From: CAIYRG01 sp965247505 | Lineage (GTDB): Bacteria; Pseudomonadota; Alphaproteobacteria; Micropepsales; Micropepsaceae | NCBI GenBank assembly: GCA_965247505.1 | Contig: OZ252020.1 | Coordinates: 2,914,001-2,978,000 of the forward strand | Direction of reading: 5' to 3' | Length of the DNA: 64,000 nucleotides | Part shown: positions 27,489 to 36,774 of the stretch, one piece after another | Position numbering within the stretch: the first letter of the stretch is position 1 | Layout of the letters: the number at the start of each line of letters is the position of its first letter | Translations under genes and position numbers: made by a program | Notes under the pieces: generated by a model | Seen by the model: only the letters and a program-made list of their open reading frames with translations | Database searches by the model: none | Told to the model about the DNA's origin: nothing

Positions 27489-28293
27489 GGCATTGTCAGA
27501 CTAACTGGGCCGGAGCAGAAGAACCCATAATAGAGGATTTTCAGGCAGCAAGTTGACACCACTCGGTCAGGGCAGTGGCTCGGGTTTGTTTGAAAATATC
27601 GCGGTGGTTAAGATGACGTTGGTGGTTGAAATGGTTGTGGATCGAAGCATGGATGGAGGCGAATTTCTGCAGGGTCTTGATGTCTCTGAACCGAGCCATC
27701 ACCCCTTCTCGTCGGCGGAAGGGTTGGTGTGAATTTTCGGCTCGATTGTTCAGCCAACGACCGCAGGTCTGGACGGCTGTATTACCGATCACCTTCATCG
27801 CCGCACGGTATGACTGTAGCCTGTCCGTGACGATCATGCCCGGTCGGCCATAACGCTTCATGGCACGTTTAAGGAACTCAAGCGCGGCTTCGCGGTCCCG
27901 CCGTTTCGTAGCGAAGACCTCTAGGACTTCGCCTTCATGATCGACAGCACGCCATAGATAATGTGTTTCGCCATTGATCCGGACGAACACCTCATCAAGA
28001 TGCCAGCGCCAGTTCGACCAGTTGCGCCGGTCTATCCGCCTCTTCCGGATCTCAGAGGCAAACAAAGGGCCAAAGCGGTTCCACCAGTACCGCACGGTCT
28101 CATGGCAAATGTCGATGCCGCGCTCGAACAGGAGATCTTCAACCTGTCTCAGCGACAAGGGATAGCGGACATACAGCATCACAGCGCTGCGGATGACCTC
28201 AGGCGAGCTGTTGAAATAGCGGAAGGGATTGTGCATCGCAGGAGGCTAGGAGACCTTAATTCCCAGCTCAAGCCGATTTAGTCTGACAATGCC
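27489..28293 (-). mobile_element. IS6-family element, 805 bp
   Basis: Inverted repeats GGCATTGTCAGACTAA at 27489 and TTTAGTCTGACAATGCC ending at 28293. The size is typical of IS6. The flanking 8-mers (GATTCCTA and GTCTTGTC) differ, so no target duplication remains, as is common when IS6 copies recombine. It interrupts an IS3-type orfA on its right. It is the only intact member of the family whose ends litter 23.7-27.3 kb. Confidence 0.92.
27541..28236 (-). CDS. IS6-family transposase
   Basis: 231 residues, normal length. The N-terminus MHNPFRYFNSSPEVIRSAVM leads into a helix-turn-helix, then the DDE core: D in WHLDEVFVRING, D in MIVTDRLQSYR and E in NRAENSHQPFRRRE. IS6 transposases act by replicative cointegration or targeted conservative fusion, which explains the multiplication of solo ends nearby. 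Frame intact. Confidence 0.94.
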   Translation of the reverse strand: MHNPFRYFNSSPEVIRSAVMLYVRYPLSLRQVEDLLFERGIDICHETVRYWWNRFGPLFASEIRKRRIDRRNWSNWRWHLDEVFVRINGETHYLWRAVDHEGEVLEVFATKRRDREAALEFLKRAMKRYGRPGMIVTDRLQSYRAAMKVIGNTAVQTCGRWLNNRAENSHQPFRRREGVMARFRDIKTLQKFASIHASIHNHFNHQRHLNHRDIFKQTRATALTEWCQLAA

Positions 28294-28382
28294 GTCTTGT
28301 CGCCTCGTAGCGCTTCCAACGCCACCCGGGCCTTGAAGTCCGCCGAAAACCGACGCCGCTTCGTCCTCTCGTACTCCTCCGT
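28294..28382 (-). pseudogene. N-terminal fragment of an IS3-type OrfA
   Basis: The minus frame reads KRRRFSADFKARVALEALRG then DK before meeting the IS6 right end at 28293. This is the common opening of one IS3-family OrfA subgroup, different from both IS3 elements described above. Everything after the first 30 residues is missing. Confidence 0.7.
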
Positions 28383-28441
28383 TATCCGGTGGTATACACC
28401 TTAACCAGCTGTCCAATTTCCTGGGACCACCTCAATGTGAG

Positions 28442-28690
28442 AATGGCGGTACAGTTCCATCCGACCGCACAGAATTTGTTCGCGCTTCCACTCAAATTAG
28501 CTCCGTCGTTTTGGAGTTAGCGGCAACCGCAGCATATTTAAGTAAAGAAAAGGGCGTAGTTGATCCTTGGGGGGAAACCCTTCGTCGCAAACCCGAGAAG
28601 GCTGCCGACGGACGGCTAGAAACGGCCAGGGAATTTTATAATCTTTTAAAAAATATCGAAACACCGGTGTCACTACCAGATATCGGTTAG
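28442..28690 (+). pseudogene. 5'-truncated gene fragment, unknown family
   Basis: An open frame of 82 codons without a plausible start ends at a TAG (28688-28690). It reads SDRTEFVRASTQISSVVLEL, then alternating charged and hydrophobic residues to ETPVSLPDIG. The composition looks like a real C-terminus, possibly of a helical domain. Nothing is recognised. Lower GC than its surroundings hints at separate origin. Confidence 0.35.
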
Positions 28691-28817
28691 TTCATAGTTT
28701 TCAGGGTTTTACCAATCATTACGTTTTGAATTGAGGTAAATCTGCTGAAATTCTAATTCGCACTTATAACCAGCCGTTATCCGACCAAAGGCCAATCGGC
28801 GCGCGCCGGCGCTTTTC

Positions 28818-28985
28818 GATCCCGAGCTTTACGAGCATCGGAGCCTCATCGAGCGCCTCTTCAACAAGCTCAAGCATTGCCGCCCCATCGCAACCCGTTA
28901 CGAAAAGCTTGCCGCCAATTTTCTTGCTATGTTCAAATTGGCAAAAATACACATCTGGTCGCGAAGTTGTGACTCCATGACGTAG
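28818..28985 (+). pseudogene. C-terminal fragment of an IS5-family transposase
   Basis: The plus frame reads DPELYEHRSLIERLFNKLKH, then RPIATRYEKLAANFLAMFKL, then a stop, the conserved C-terminal end of IS5/IS427-group transposases including the catalytic glutamate (LIERLFNKLK). No start remains. Confidence 0.8.
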
Positions 28986-29021
28986 GAGTGTAGGCTGCGG
29001 CGCTCGGACACTTGCGGAGTA

Positions 29022-29549
29022 TTGGATGAGACGAGCAGGTACGTGAGCAGGACATTGAGCAGGACCTTGTATCTGGCGAACCCCTATGGTTTTTCAGCGC
29101 AGCAGCGCGAGGGGCCGTTACCGGCGCTGAAGGCGGCCCTGGAAGCGATGGGTGCCGAGGTCTGGGAGCCGTTCGTCCGCAACAACCAGATCGACCTGGT
29201 GAGCCCCGGCTGGGCCTACCGGATCGGACAGGCGGACCTTCGCGACGTGCGCGACGCCGACGGGCTGTTCGCGGTCGTCAACGGCTGTCCTCCGGACGAG
29301 GGGGTAATGGTTGAGCTTGGTATAGCGATCGCCCTGGGGAAGCCAGTGTTTCTGTTCCGGGACGATTTTCGCCAATGCACGGACAGCGAGGCCTATCCGC
29401 TAAACCTGATGGTGTTCACCGGCCTGCCGGAGGTGGGCTGGGAAGCCTACTGGTATGGCTCGGTGGAGGAGATCGCCAATCCCGGCAAGGAGCTCGCGCG
29501 ATGGCTGAAGGACGGTGCGGCGGCTGTCGACCGTCCCCATGTCCGCTAG
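29022..29549 (+). CDS. Nucleoside 2-deoxyribosyltransferase-like protein
   Basis: Up to 175 residues from the ATG at 29022. The first homologous stretch is SRTLYLANPYGFSAQQREG, so starts at 29043 (GTG) or 29055 (TTG) may be used; the 5' end has a short direct repeat of GAGCAGGAC. The family core is visible: LYLANPYGFS (phosphate/base pocket), DLRDVRDADGLFAVVNG, PPDEGVMVELGIAIALGKPV (catalytic glutamate region) and FRDD. These enzymes exchange or hydrolyse nucleoside bases in the cytosol; related domains occur in nucleotide salvage and in some defence proteins. It sits alone among IS fragments, and the next remnant begins at its stop codon. Confidence 0.82.
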   Translation: MDETSRYVSRTLSRTLYLANPYGFSAQQREGPLPALKAALEAMGAEVWEPFVRNNQIDLVSPGWAYRIGQADLRDVRDADGLFAVVNGCPPDEGVMVELGIAIALGKPVFLFRDDFRQCTDSEAYPLNLMVFTGLPEVGWEAYWYGSVEEIANPGKELARWLKDGAAAVDRPHVR

Positions 29550-29989
29550 AGGCCGAGAACATCGCTTTGGGACATCAGGTTTCGGTCTTAAGGCGTAAGC
29601 ATGCTGGCCAGGTTCGGCTCTCGCGGCTGGACCGTTTCTTTCTGACATGGCTGACACGGCTTTATCCCCCGGTTCTCGACGCCATAGTGGTCGTTAGGCC
29701 TGAGAGACCGTTCTGCGCTGGCACAGGTACGGTTTCCGGGCCCTGTGGCGGTGGAAATCGCTCAATCTGGGTGGGCGCCCGACCGAAGACGGAACCTGAA
29801 GCAACTGATCAAGTCAATGGCTCGGGACAATCCTCTGTGGGGTGCGCCGCGTATCCACGGTGAGTTGCTCAAGTTGGGCTTTGACGTGTCCCAATCTACG
29901 GTAAGCAAGTATCTTGGGCGTTGTTACCGGCTCAGGGGCCAAAGCTGGAAGACGTTCATTGCCAATCATAAGGATGCCATAGCGGCTGT
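29549..29989 (+). pseudogene. Frameshifted IS3/IS481-type integrase remnant
   Basis: Segments in different frames follow one family: ENIALGHQVSVLRRKHAGQV and RLSRLDRFFLTWLTRLYPPV in one, then TVLRWHRYGFRALWRWKS after a 2-bp shift, then ARDNPLWGAPRIHGELLKLG to SWKTFIANHKDAIAA after another. The catalytic DDE part is missing. The remnant is cut at about 29989 by an IS5-type fragment. Confidence 0.75.
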
Positions 29990-30124
29990 TGATCACCGCC
30001 GCCGTCCGCCGCGCTTGGCCGGCGGGATCAGCTGTTCGACCAGCGCTCACTCGGCGTCGGTAAGGTCGCTCGGATAGCGCAGACCGAGGCGGTCGGCAGC
30101 GGCACGGTGTTCGGGCTTCCACAT
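29990..30124 (-). pseudogene. N-terminal fragment of an IS5-family transposase
   Basis: From an ATG at 30124 the minus frame reads MWKPEHRAAADRLGLRYPSD, LTDAE, a TGA in place of a tryptophan codon, then ALVEQLIPPAKRGGRRR. This is the opening of IS5-family (IS1031-like) proteins. It is truncated and carries an internal stop. Confidence 0.75.
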
Positions 30125-30179
30125 CGGGCACACTCCTGCAATTCGGGTGCCCGACAACGAATGGAGTGTCAATCGGCTT

Positions 30180-30372
30180 TCAATATTGACCCCTTATCGG
30201 CGTGCCCCCTACCGGCTCCACCAGATGGTGCGAACACATCTCCTGGAAGCGGCGGTTGTAGTCCCGCTTCTTGCCGACGAAGACCGTGTTCACTGCCGTC
30301 TTCATGTTGTCGTAGATGCCCCGCCGGCATACCCTGCCGAAGAAGCGGAAGGCCCACTCGTGCGCCTCGAAC
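30180..30372 (-). pseudogene. Internal fragment of an IS21 IstA transposase
   Basis: The minus frame reads EAHEWAFRFFGRVCRRGIYD then NMKTAVNTVFVGKKRDYNRR then MCSHHLVEPV, a well-conserved part of IstA, before running to a stop at 30180. The upstream side is cut by IS3 copy B at 30373. Confidence 0.78.
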
Positions 30373-30401
30373 TGGACCCATCCAGGAAAAGTGGAGGCGC
30401 C

Positions 30402-31274
30402 CTACACCGTTTGCATTGCTTCTGCCTCGAATTTGACGGGGCTTGTGAAGTCCCGCGTCGAGTGCCGACGGACTGGATTATAGAACCCGTCGATGTATCC
30501 GGCTATGGCAGTTTCAGCTTGGCTTCTTGACATGAACACAGTCCTCCAGATCAGTTCTGACTTGATGGTTTTGAAGAAGGTCTCGACGACGGCGTTATCA
30601 TAGCAATTTCCCTTACCGCTCATTGAGGCGAGGAAACCGAGTTCACCGAGGCGCGCCTGGTATGCGTCTGAGCAGTACTGGCTTCCCCGATCGCTATTGT
30701 GGATCACACCGGCGCCAGGTTGGCGCAGCCCGATAGCACGGTTAAGCGCCCTGAGCGGCAGGTCGCTGGTCATGCGAGCGCCCACGGCCCAGCCGATGAC
30801 GCGCCGGGAGTAGAGGTCGAGCATGACGGCCAGGTACAGCCAGCCCTGTGCCGTCCAGATATAGTTGATGTCGGCAGCCCATTTCTCGTTGGGTGCCTCG
30901 GCGGAGAAGTTCTGGTCGAGAAGGTTCGATGCGACGGCCTTGTTGTGCTGGCTGTCCGTCGTCTTTTTGAACTTCTGTTTCCGTTTTGGAGACAACCCAT
31001 TTCCCCGCATCAGCCGAGCCACCCTATGGCGTCCAACCTCGATCCCATTCTCGGCAAGCTCGTGATGGACCCGCTCTGCACCGTAGCTCTCGCGGCTGCG
31101 CCGAAAGGCTGCCCGGACATGGGCGAGTAGAACCATGTCATCGAGCTGTCGCCGGCTTGGGCCGCGATTGCGCCAAGCGTAGAAGCCTGAGACGCTGACC
31201 TGCAGCAGTCTGCACAGGCGGAATATCGGCATCGCCAACCCGGCCCTCTCCGCGTCGATGAACCGGAACCTCAT
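30402..31274 (-). CDS. IS3 copy B OrfB
   Basis: 290 residues, full length. Differs from copy A at three positions I can see: SRRQL for SQRQL, INYIW for ISYIW and IHNSDRG for IHHSDRG. The last two lie near catalytic aspartates and could affect activity. Confidence 0.93.
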   Translation of the reverse strand: MRFRFIDAERAGLAMPIFRLCRLLQVSVSGFYAWRNRGPSRRQLDDMVLLAHVRAAFRRSRESYGAERVHHELAENGIEVGRHRVARLMRGNGLSPKRKQKFKKTTDSQHNKAVASNLLDQNFSAEAPNEKWAADINYIWTAQGWLYLAVMLDLYSRRVIGWAVGARMTSDLPLRALNRAIGLRQPGAGVIHNSDRGSQYCSDAYQARLGELGFLASMSGKGNCYDNAVVETFFKTIKSELIWRTVFMSRSQAETAIAGYIDGFYNPVRRHSTRDFTSPVKFEAEAMQTV

Positions 31275-31567
31275 CGACTTTCCCTGGCGAAGAAGGCCAG
31301 CGCTTTTTTTAGGAGATCACGTTCCTGACGGACCAGATCACGCTCTCGGCGTAGACGGGTAATCTCCTTCGCTGCATCCTCATGCGGACCGGAAAGCAAA
31401 TCCTCCTCACGCAATTCTGCGACCCAGCGGCCGAGCGCGCTGACGCTGATCCCAAGATCTCCTGCTATCTGCCGCTGCCTGCGCCCGCTCGTCTGTAAAA
31501 GACGGACGGCTTCTTCCTTGAAGGCCCGATCAAACCGCCGGCCCTTGTTCCCATTCTGCTTCGACAT
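31271..31567 (-). CDS. IS3 copy B OrfA
   Basis: 98 residues, with RDLVRQERD in place of RDLARQERD as the visible difference from copy A. Overlaps OrfB by ATGA and keeps the run of seven A. Confidence 0.92.
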   Translation of the reverse strand: MSKQNGNKGRRFDRAFKEEAVRLLQTSGRRQRQIAGDLGISVSALGRWVAELREEDLLSGPHEDAAKEITRLRRERDLVRQERDLLKKALAFFARESR

Positions 31568-31628
31568 TTGCACCTCCTGCGATCAAAATCCTATCGCAGG
31601 ACGTCTCCACTTTCGTCAGCAGGGTCCA

Positions 31629-32331
31629 CATCGACACTAGCGCGGAAGGTCAGAGCCACCACAGGGCCGACCCCAGGGATACTCATCAGACGCCTGCAGA
31701 CCTCATCGTCCCGCACGATGGCCAGCAAACTGCGGTGCAGGATGGCGAGCTGATCGCGAAGGACCCGCCGAACGATAAGAAGCGGTTCGACTAAAAGGGC
31801 CATATCCGGAAGGTCCGCGACAAGCTCCCGAATGCGTGCCTCGAACTTCAGAGCCCCCACCATCCCGACCTTGAGCCCGAAGTTGCGTAAGGTCCCGCGC
31901 AGATCGTTGTCGATGGAGATAGCCTTCGACTGAAGCAGCTTGCGGTGGGTCAGCAGCATTCAGTGCTTCTGACTGCGTAACGTCTTTACATGCACCGGAC
32001 GATAGAGCCCCGCCCGCATCATCTGCGCCATCCCCCGCGCATCGTTGCGGTCCGTCTTGTTGATCTGGGCCTTCAAGACCGCTCTCATATGCCGGGTCTC
32101 GACACAAATCGCCGGCAAGCCCGCTTCGGCAAGAGCACTGAAGAGCCATTGCGATAAGGGTCCGGCTTCCAATCCGATGCGCTTGAAGTGGTAGCTAGGG
32201 TTCGTCAGCACCGGAAGCAGCGCCTCCGGCTCGCTTGCCACCTTCACTTCCCGCACGATCTTGCCCGTGCCGTCCACAATACAGACGCTCGTCTCCTTGA
32301 CCGATACGTCCAATCCGGCAAAATGTTCCAT
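31629..32331 (-). pseudogene. IS110-family transposase, N-terminal two thirds, with nonsense mutation
   Basis: Starts at the ATG at 32331 (MEHFAGLDVSVKETSVCIVD) after AAGGAGAAGCGCAGC. The DEDD catalytic domain (GLDVS, IGLEAGPLS, NKTDRNDARG) and the helix-hairpin-helix (IPGVGPVVALTF) are present. Codon 124 is TGA (31960-31962) where the copy at 57398-57875 has CGA (Arg), and the gene stops at IS3 copy B before the transposase_20 domain. From the three copies an intact protein of about 343 residues can be reconstructed. Confidence 0.88.
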
Positions 32332-32448
32332 GCTGCGCTTCTCCTTGTTTGATGTTTGGGGCAGCAAAAACTGACCCCGCGCTAACATCAGCCTGAAGCG
32401 CAGCACCCACAATCGTCAGAGATAAGAGCGCCGGCCGATTACCCCATC

Positions 32449-32943
32449 TTTCGAGGGTAGAGCGGACTCTTTGCACTGATAAACAGTCATTTATGAGGGG
32501 GCAGCGATGGCGTTTATGTTGCAGCCCCTTTCCTGACCTCTCTTCGCACCGCCCGGAACCCTTGCCATCATTGTGGTCGCGATGCTGTTTAAGTGCACTT
32601 AGCGAACTGTATGCACCACAGCGCAATGTCCGCTGCTGGCACAAAGCAGACATCCCTGGCTATCAAAGCAGCGCCCGCATCTGGAGCCTAAGTGGACATG
32701 CGACGGCGCTCGCTCTAGGGCAGAATCACGTAAGCGTTGGTCCAAGGATAATTGGGCGGGTTATTTGCGTTGCGGCAAGCAATGGCGCGGGAGAAAACCC
32801 AAAACAAGCGTTTCTTTGGAGCAGTTTGTGGCGAACGGCCAATTCTCCTTGACCCGTTTAACCCCTTGGCAGAGAATGGAATTGTTTTCTATTTGTTCTG
32901 CTATTGTCAAGTTGCTCTGGTTAGGCGGAGGGGGTCCGCAGCG
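32449..32943. other. Non-coding region upstream of the DUF1592 operon
   Basis: Contains one good copy of the dispersed palindrome at 32625-32653 (AATGTCCGCTGCTGGCACAA then AGCAGACAT) and its half at the IS110 border (32451-32470). The operon promoter should lie in 32660-32930; no clear promoter was recognised. Confidence 0.55.
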
Positions 32944-35391
32944 ATGTTGAAACTCATCTTGAGCGCATCTTTGCTAGCGGTGTTGGCATCGATATCGTTT
33001 GTCGGCACGTCTTTACTCAACACTGCCAATGCGGCGCAGCAACCGAGCTCCCCACAGGCCACCAGCTCCCCTCATCGCGCCCTGCTCGATGCGTACTGCG
33101 TTGCTTGCCACAATGAAGCATTGAACACGGCAGAGCTGGCGCTCGACGGGATCGATGTCGAGAAAATCGGCGACAACGTGGCTGTGTGGGAAACCGTCGC
33201 CATGAAATTACGAGCCGGGGCCATGCCGCCTGCCGGGATGGCCCGACCGGACCCGGCCGAGAACGACGCCTTGGTCGCCTATTTAGAGGCGGAGCTTGAC
33301 CGTGCGGCGGCAGAGATTCCCAATCCTGGCAGGTCGGTCATAAGGCGCCTCAATCGTACGGAATACAGCAACGCCGTTCGTGACTTGCTGGCGATAGACA
33401 CCGACGCGGTTGACATTAGGGAGCTGCTTCCACCGGACGAGTCCGCTCAGGGGTTTGACAATATCGGGAGCGCCCTTTCGGTATCGCCATTGCTGATGGA
33501 ACGCTATCTGGCATCCGCACAGAAGGTTGTGCGCATTGCCATTGGAGATCCCACCATGCAGCCGGTGTTCGAGAGCTACGGCGTTCCCAAATACCTCATG
33601 CAAGACCAGTATCGAATGAGTGAGGATCTCCCCTTCGGATCGCGTGGTGGAATAGCCCTGCGCCATCACTTCCCTGTTGAGGGCGACTATGTTGTCCAAG
33701 TTCGTCTGCAAAGAATGGCCAGACAGAGCATTCGCGGCCTTCACGACGAGGGGCACGAAATGGAAATCCGTTTGGATGGCGAACGAATGAGCGGGTTCCA
33801 GGTTGGCGGTGAAGATGTGGGCGCCTTCGAGTACTTTAAATCCAACAGACCGTTGGATCCCGATCAAGAAGAATACGAAAGGACGGCGGATGAAGACCTC
33901 GAGGTTCGTATTCACGCGACAGCGGGGACGCATCTAGTCGGGGTTAGTTTCCAGAAGGAAGCCTATTTGCCCGAAGGTCCGCTGCAGCCTCGGCTCACCC
34001 AGATTGAATATGCTCAGTTTACTGGCGGCTTGCCCGCCGTGGGGGAGGTCATTATTGGCGGCCCCTATGACTCAACAGGCGTTGGAGATACGCCCAGTCG
34101 CCGCAATATATTTGTATGCAGTCCTGAAAGCATTCCCGAGGAAGCGGCGTGCGCTACAGAGTTTTTGTCAAACCTCGCGCGTCGTGCCTATCGCCGGCCG
34201 GTTACCGACGAGGACGTGCAAATTCTGCTTAGCTTTTATGAGGCAAACCGAAGCAATGGAGGGTTCGAGGCTGGAATCGAAGCGGCGCTTGAGCGGTTAC
34301 TGCTTGATCCAGAATTCCTTTTTAAGATTGAGCGCGACCCAGAAGGCGTTGCACCGGATACCGCCTATCGCGTCAGTGATCTGGAACTCGCCTCTCGACT
34401 GTCTTTTTTCTTGTGGAGCAGCATACCTGACGAAGAGCTTCTGAGCTTGGCCGAGCAGGGCCGCCTTAGCGAGCCCGCAATTCTGGAGCAGCAGGTTTTG
34501 CGTATGCTCGGCGATTCCCGCGCGAGCACGCTGGTGAGTGACTTCGCAGGGCAGTGGTTGTTATTGCGAAATCTAAGTTCTTTCCAGCCGGATCCTGAAG
34601 CGTTTCCCTATTTCGACGACAATCTGCGCAATGCATTCCAGCGTGAAACGGAGTTGTTTGTCGACAGTCTTTTGCAAGAAGACCGCAGTGTGACGGACCT
34701 TCTTGACGCCGATTACACTTACCTCAACGAACGTTTGGCACGGCATTATGGTATTGAAGGGGTATATGGAAGCCGCTTTCGCCGCGTCACGTTGAGTGAT
34801 GAGAAGCGAAAAGGACTGTTGGGCCACGGTAGTATCCTGATGGCTACGTCCTATCCCAAGAGAACCGCGCCGACCCTGCGCGGCAAATGGATTTTGGAGA
34901 ATATCCTAGGTGCGCCGCCGCCGCCGCCGCCGCCAGACATTCCAGCACTGATGGAGACCGATGCGGGAGGCCAAGTCCTCACAATGCGCGAGCAAATGCA
35001 GCAGCATACGACGAATCCCTCATGCTCAGTCTGTCACGCGCGCATGGATCCGCTGGGCTTCGCGTTAGAAAACTACGATGCGATCGGGTTGTGGCGCTCC
35101 ACCGACGGCGGTTCGGTGATTGATGCCTCAGGAGAGCTTCCCGGTGGTGAAAAATTTCAGGGTCCTGCCGAGCTTCGGCAGTTGTTGCTGAGCAAACGGG
35201 AGCAGTTCGTCGGAACCGTCACCGAAAGACTCCTTACATATGCGCTGGGCCGAGAACTCGAATATTACGATGGCGCGGCGGTGCGGAAAATTATCCATGA
35301 CGCGGCTCCGGCTGACTATCGTTGGTCGGCGCTCGTAATGAATATAGTCAAAAGTTCACCATTCCAGATGCGGAGGTCTCGACCCTCATGA
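32944..35391 (+). CDS. Exported DUF1592-family c-type cytochrome protein
   Basis: 815 residues from the ATG at 32944, preceded by GGAGGGGG; the frame extends upstream to 32752 but that part lacks protein-like character. A signal peptide ends near residue 31 (NAA). Haem c motif 1 is C52-VA-C55-H56. Domain order as known from planctomycete-type proteins: DUF1587 (RRLNRTEYSNAVRDLL), DUF1595 (RRAYRRPVTDEDVQ), DUF1592 (LELASRLSFFLWSSIPDEEL), DUF1588 (LGHGSILMATSYPKRTAPT) with a poly-proline turn and a second haem-type motif C694-SV-C697-H698 (ARMDPLGFALENYD), then DUF1585. Likely periplasmic. Its stop overlaps the next start (ATGA). Confidence 0.92.
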   Translation: MLKLILSASLLAVLASISFVGTSLLNTANAAQQPSSPQATSSPHRALLDAYCVACHNEALNTAELALDGIDVEKIGDNVAVWETVAMKLRAGAMPPAGMARPDPAENDALVAYLEAELDRAAAEIPNPGRSVIRRLNRTEYSNAVRDLLAIDTDAVDIRELLPPDESAQGFDNIGSALSVSPLLMERYLASAQKVVRIAIGDPTMQPVFESYGVPKYLMQDQYRMSEDLPFGSRGGIALRHHFPVEGDYVVQVRLQRMARQSIRGLHDEGHEMEIRLDGERMSGFQVGGEDVGAFEYFKSNRPLDPDQEEYERTADEDLEVRIHATAGTHLVGVSFQKEAYLPEGPLQPRLTQIEYAQFTGGLPAVGEVIIGGPYDSTGVGDTPSRRNIFVCSPESIPEEAACATEFLSNLARRAYRRPVTDEDVQILLSFYEANRSNGGFEAGIEAALERLLLDPEFLFKIERDPEGVAPDTAYRVSDLELASRLSFFLWSSIPDEELLSLAEQGRLSEPAILEQQVLRMLGDSRASTLVSDFAGQWLLLRNLSSFQPDPEAFPYFDDNLRNAFQRETELFVDSLLQEDRSVTDLLDADYTYLNERLARHYGIEGVYGSRFRRVTLSDEKRKGLLGHGSILMATSYPKRTAPTLRGKWILENILGAPPPPPPPDIPALMETDAGGQVLTMREQMQQHTTNPSCSVCHARMDPLGFALENYDAIGLWRSTDGGSVIDASGELPGGEKFQGPAELRQLLLSKREQFVGTVTERLLTYALGRELEYYDGAAVRKIIHDAAPADYRWSALVMNIVKSSPFQMRRSRPS

Positions 35392-36719
35392 TGGTATTTA
35401 AGAAATCCATTCCACGGCGTTCATTTTTACGCGGCGCCGGTGTTGCGTTGTCTTTGCCCTTGTTGGACGCCATGATTCCAGCGTTCGCAGCTCCAGCCAA
35501 ACCACCGCTCCGATTGGGATTTGTTTACTGTCCCAACGGAATGCGCATGGAACAATGGAAGCCGGTGCGCGAGGGTCGCGATTACGAGTTGACCCCGACG
35601 CTGCAACCGCTGGCCGCCTTTCGGAATGATTTTCTTGTACTCGGAGGCATCAACCAGGATATCGCTTATGCATGGCCGGGCGAGGGCGACAATGCTCCGC
35701 ACGAGCGCGCTGGCGGCGCATTTCTGACCGGTGCGCACCCGACGAGAGGCGGCGAGTTGGGCGTTTCCGTCGATCAGATTGCAGCGGCAGAGATGGGCCG
35801 AGAAACCCAACTGGCCTCGCTTGAACTTGGCCTGCACAGTACTGATGTTGTCGGTCAGTGCGAAAAAGGATGGCGTTGTGGCGTTATGAACACGCTCTCC
35901 TGGCGGTCACCAACGACGGCGCTGCCATGCGAAAACAATCCTCGCGCGGTCTTCGAGCGCATGTTCGGCGACAGCACCAGTACAGATCCAGCGGTACGAC
36001 TCGCTCGAATACAGAAGAACCAAAGTCTTCTCGACTCGGTCTCACAGGCCGCGACTCGCCTTAACTTAGATATGGGCCCGAGTGATCGTGTGAAGCTCTC
36101 GGAATATCTGGATGCCATTCGCGATATAGAGCGGCGCATTCAAGTGGCGGAAGACGAGTCCTACCGGGTTCCCACGATAGAACGGCCAAGCGGCATCCCG
36201 GAAACCTTTGCTGAGCATGCCAAACTGATGTTTGATTTGGAGGTCCTTGCCTTCCAAACAGATCTCACTCGCGTCATCACCTTCATGATGGGCCGCGAGC
36301 AAAGCGATCGGAGTTTTCGCGAAATCGGCATTCCTGAAACCCATCATCAAGTGACTCATCACCGAGATAATCCCGACCTGCAGGCAAAGATCGCACAGAT
36401 CGATAACTATCATGCCCAGATGTTCGCTTATCTGTTGCAAAAGCTGAAATCCACATCCGATGGAGAGGGCACATTGCTGGACCACTCGCTGATCGTTTAT
36501 GGCTCCGGCATTAGCGAGGGCGACCGCCACTCCTACAAGGACTTACCTATCCTACTGGCCGGTGGAAAATCAGCGCAGATCGAGGGCGGCAATCACATCC
36601 GCTATCCCGAGGGTACGCAGATGACGGATTTGTACGCGACTTTGTTGGACAAGTTGGGCGTCCCTGTCGAGAATGTCGCCGAGGGTACAAAGAGACTCGA
36701 GTTTATATCGAGGGTGTGA
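35388..36719 (+). CDS. Tat-exported DUF1552 protein
   Basis: 443 residues from the ATG at 35388, which overlaps the upstream stop. The twin-arginine signal is P9-R10-R11-S-F-L14, then a hydrophobic stretch and an AFA cleavage site near residue 34. The body matches DUF1552 (LRLGFVYCPNGMRM, RAGGAFLTGAHPTRG, EQSDRSFREIGIPETHHQVT, HSLIVYGSGISEGDRHSYKD), which is distantly related to the DUF1501/alkaline-phosphatase-like fold. Export by Tat suggests a folded or metal-containing protein. It is almost always encoded beside a DUF1592 protein; the joint function is not established. Confidence 0.92.
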   Translation: MMVFKKSIPRRSFLRGAGVALSLPLLDAMIPAFAAPAKPPLRLGFVYCPNGMRMEQWKPVREGRDYELTPTLQPLAAFRNDFLVLGGINQDIAYAWPGEGDNAPHERAGGAFLTGAHPTRGGELGVSVDQIAAAEMGRETQLASLELGLHSTDVVGQCEKGWRCGVMNTLSWRSPTTALPCENNPRAVFERMFGDSTSTDPAVRLARIQKNQSLLDSVSQAATRLNLDMGPSDRVKLSEYLDAIRDIERRIQVAEDESYRVPTIERPSGIPETFAEHAKLMFDLEVLAFQTDLTRVITFMMGREQSDRSFREIGIPETHHQVTHHRDNPDLQAKIAQIDNYHAQMFAYLLQKLKSTSDGEGTLLDHSLIVYGSGISEGDRHSYKDLPILLAGGKSAQIEGGNHIRYPEGTQMTDLYATLLDKLGVPVENVAEGTKRLEFISRV

Positions 36720-36774
36720 GTGATGGCGCTGTTCATGTTGGGGTTGTCCAAACAGAAGCAATGAAGGGGGCCGC

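Larger units (their letters stand above)
30373..31628 (-). mobile_element. IS3-family element copy B, 1256 bp
   Basis: Same ends as copy A, opposite orientation. Flanking triplets are AAC and CAT, so there is no target duplication. It joins an IS21 fragment on the left to an IS110 transposase on the right, with the IS110 C-terminal part missing, so a rearrangement used this copy as a border. Confidence 0.95.

Noticed and set aside
28764..28952. 62-residue minus-strand protein
   Set aside because: It is antisense to the IS5 transposase fragment read on the plus strand (LIERLFNKLK).
32195..32653. Minus-strand frame starting MSALCQQRTL
   Set aside because: Its start is the dispersed palindrome and the rest runs over the IS110 5' end; a repeat-derived translation.
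32752..32943. 64-residue N-terminal extension of the DUF1592 protein
   Set aside because: The start at 32944 has a ribosome site and a proper signal peptide; the extension lacks both.
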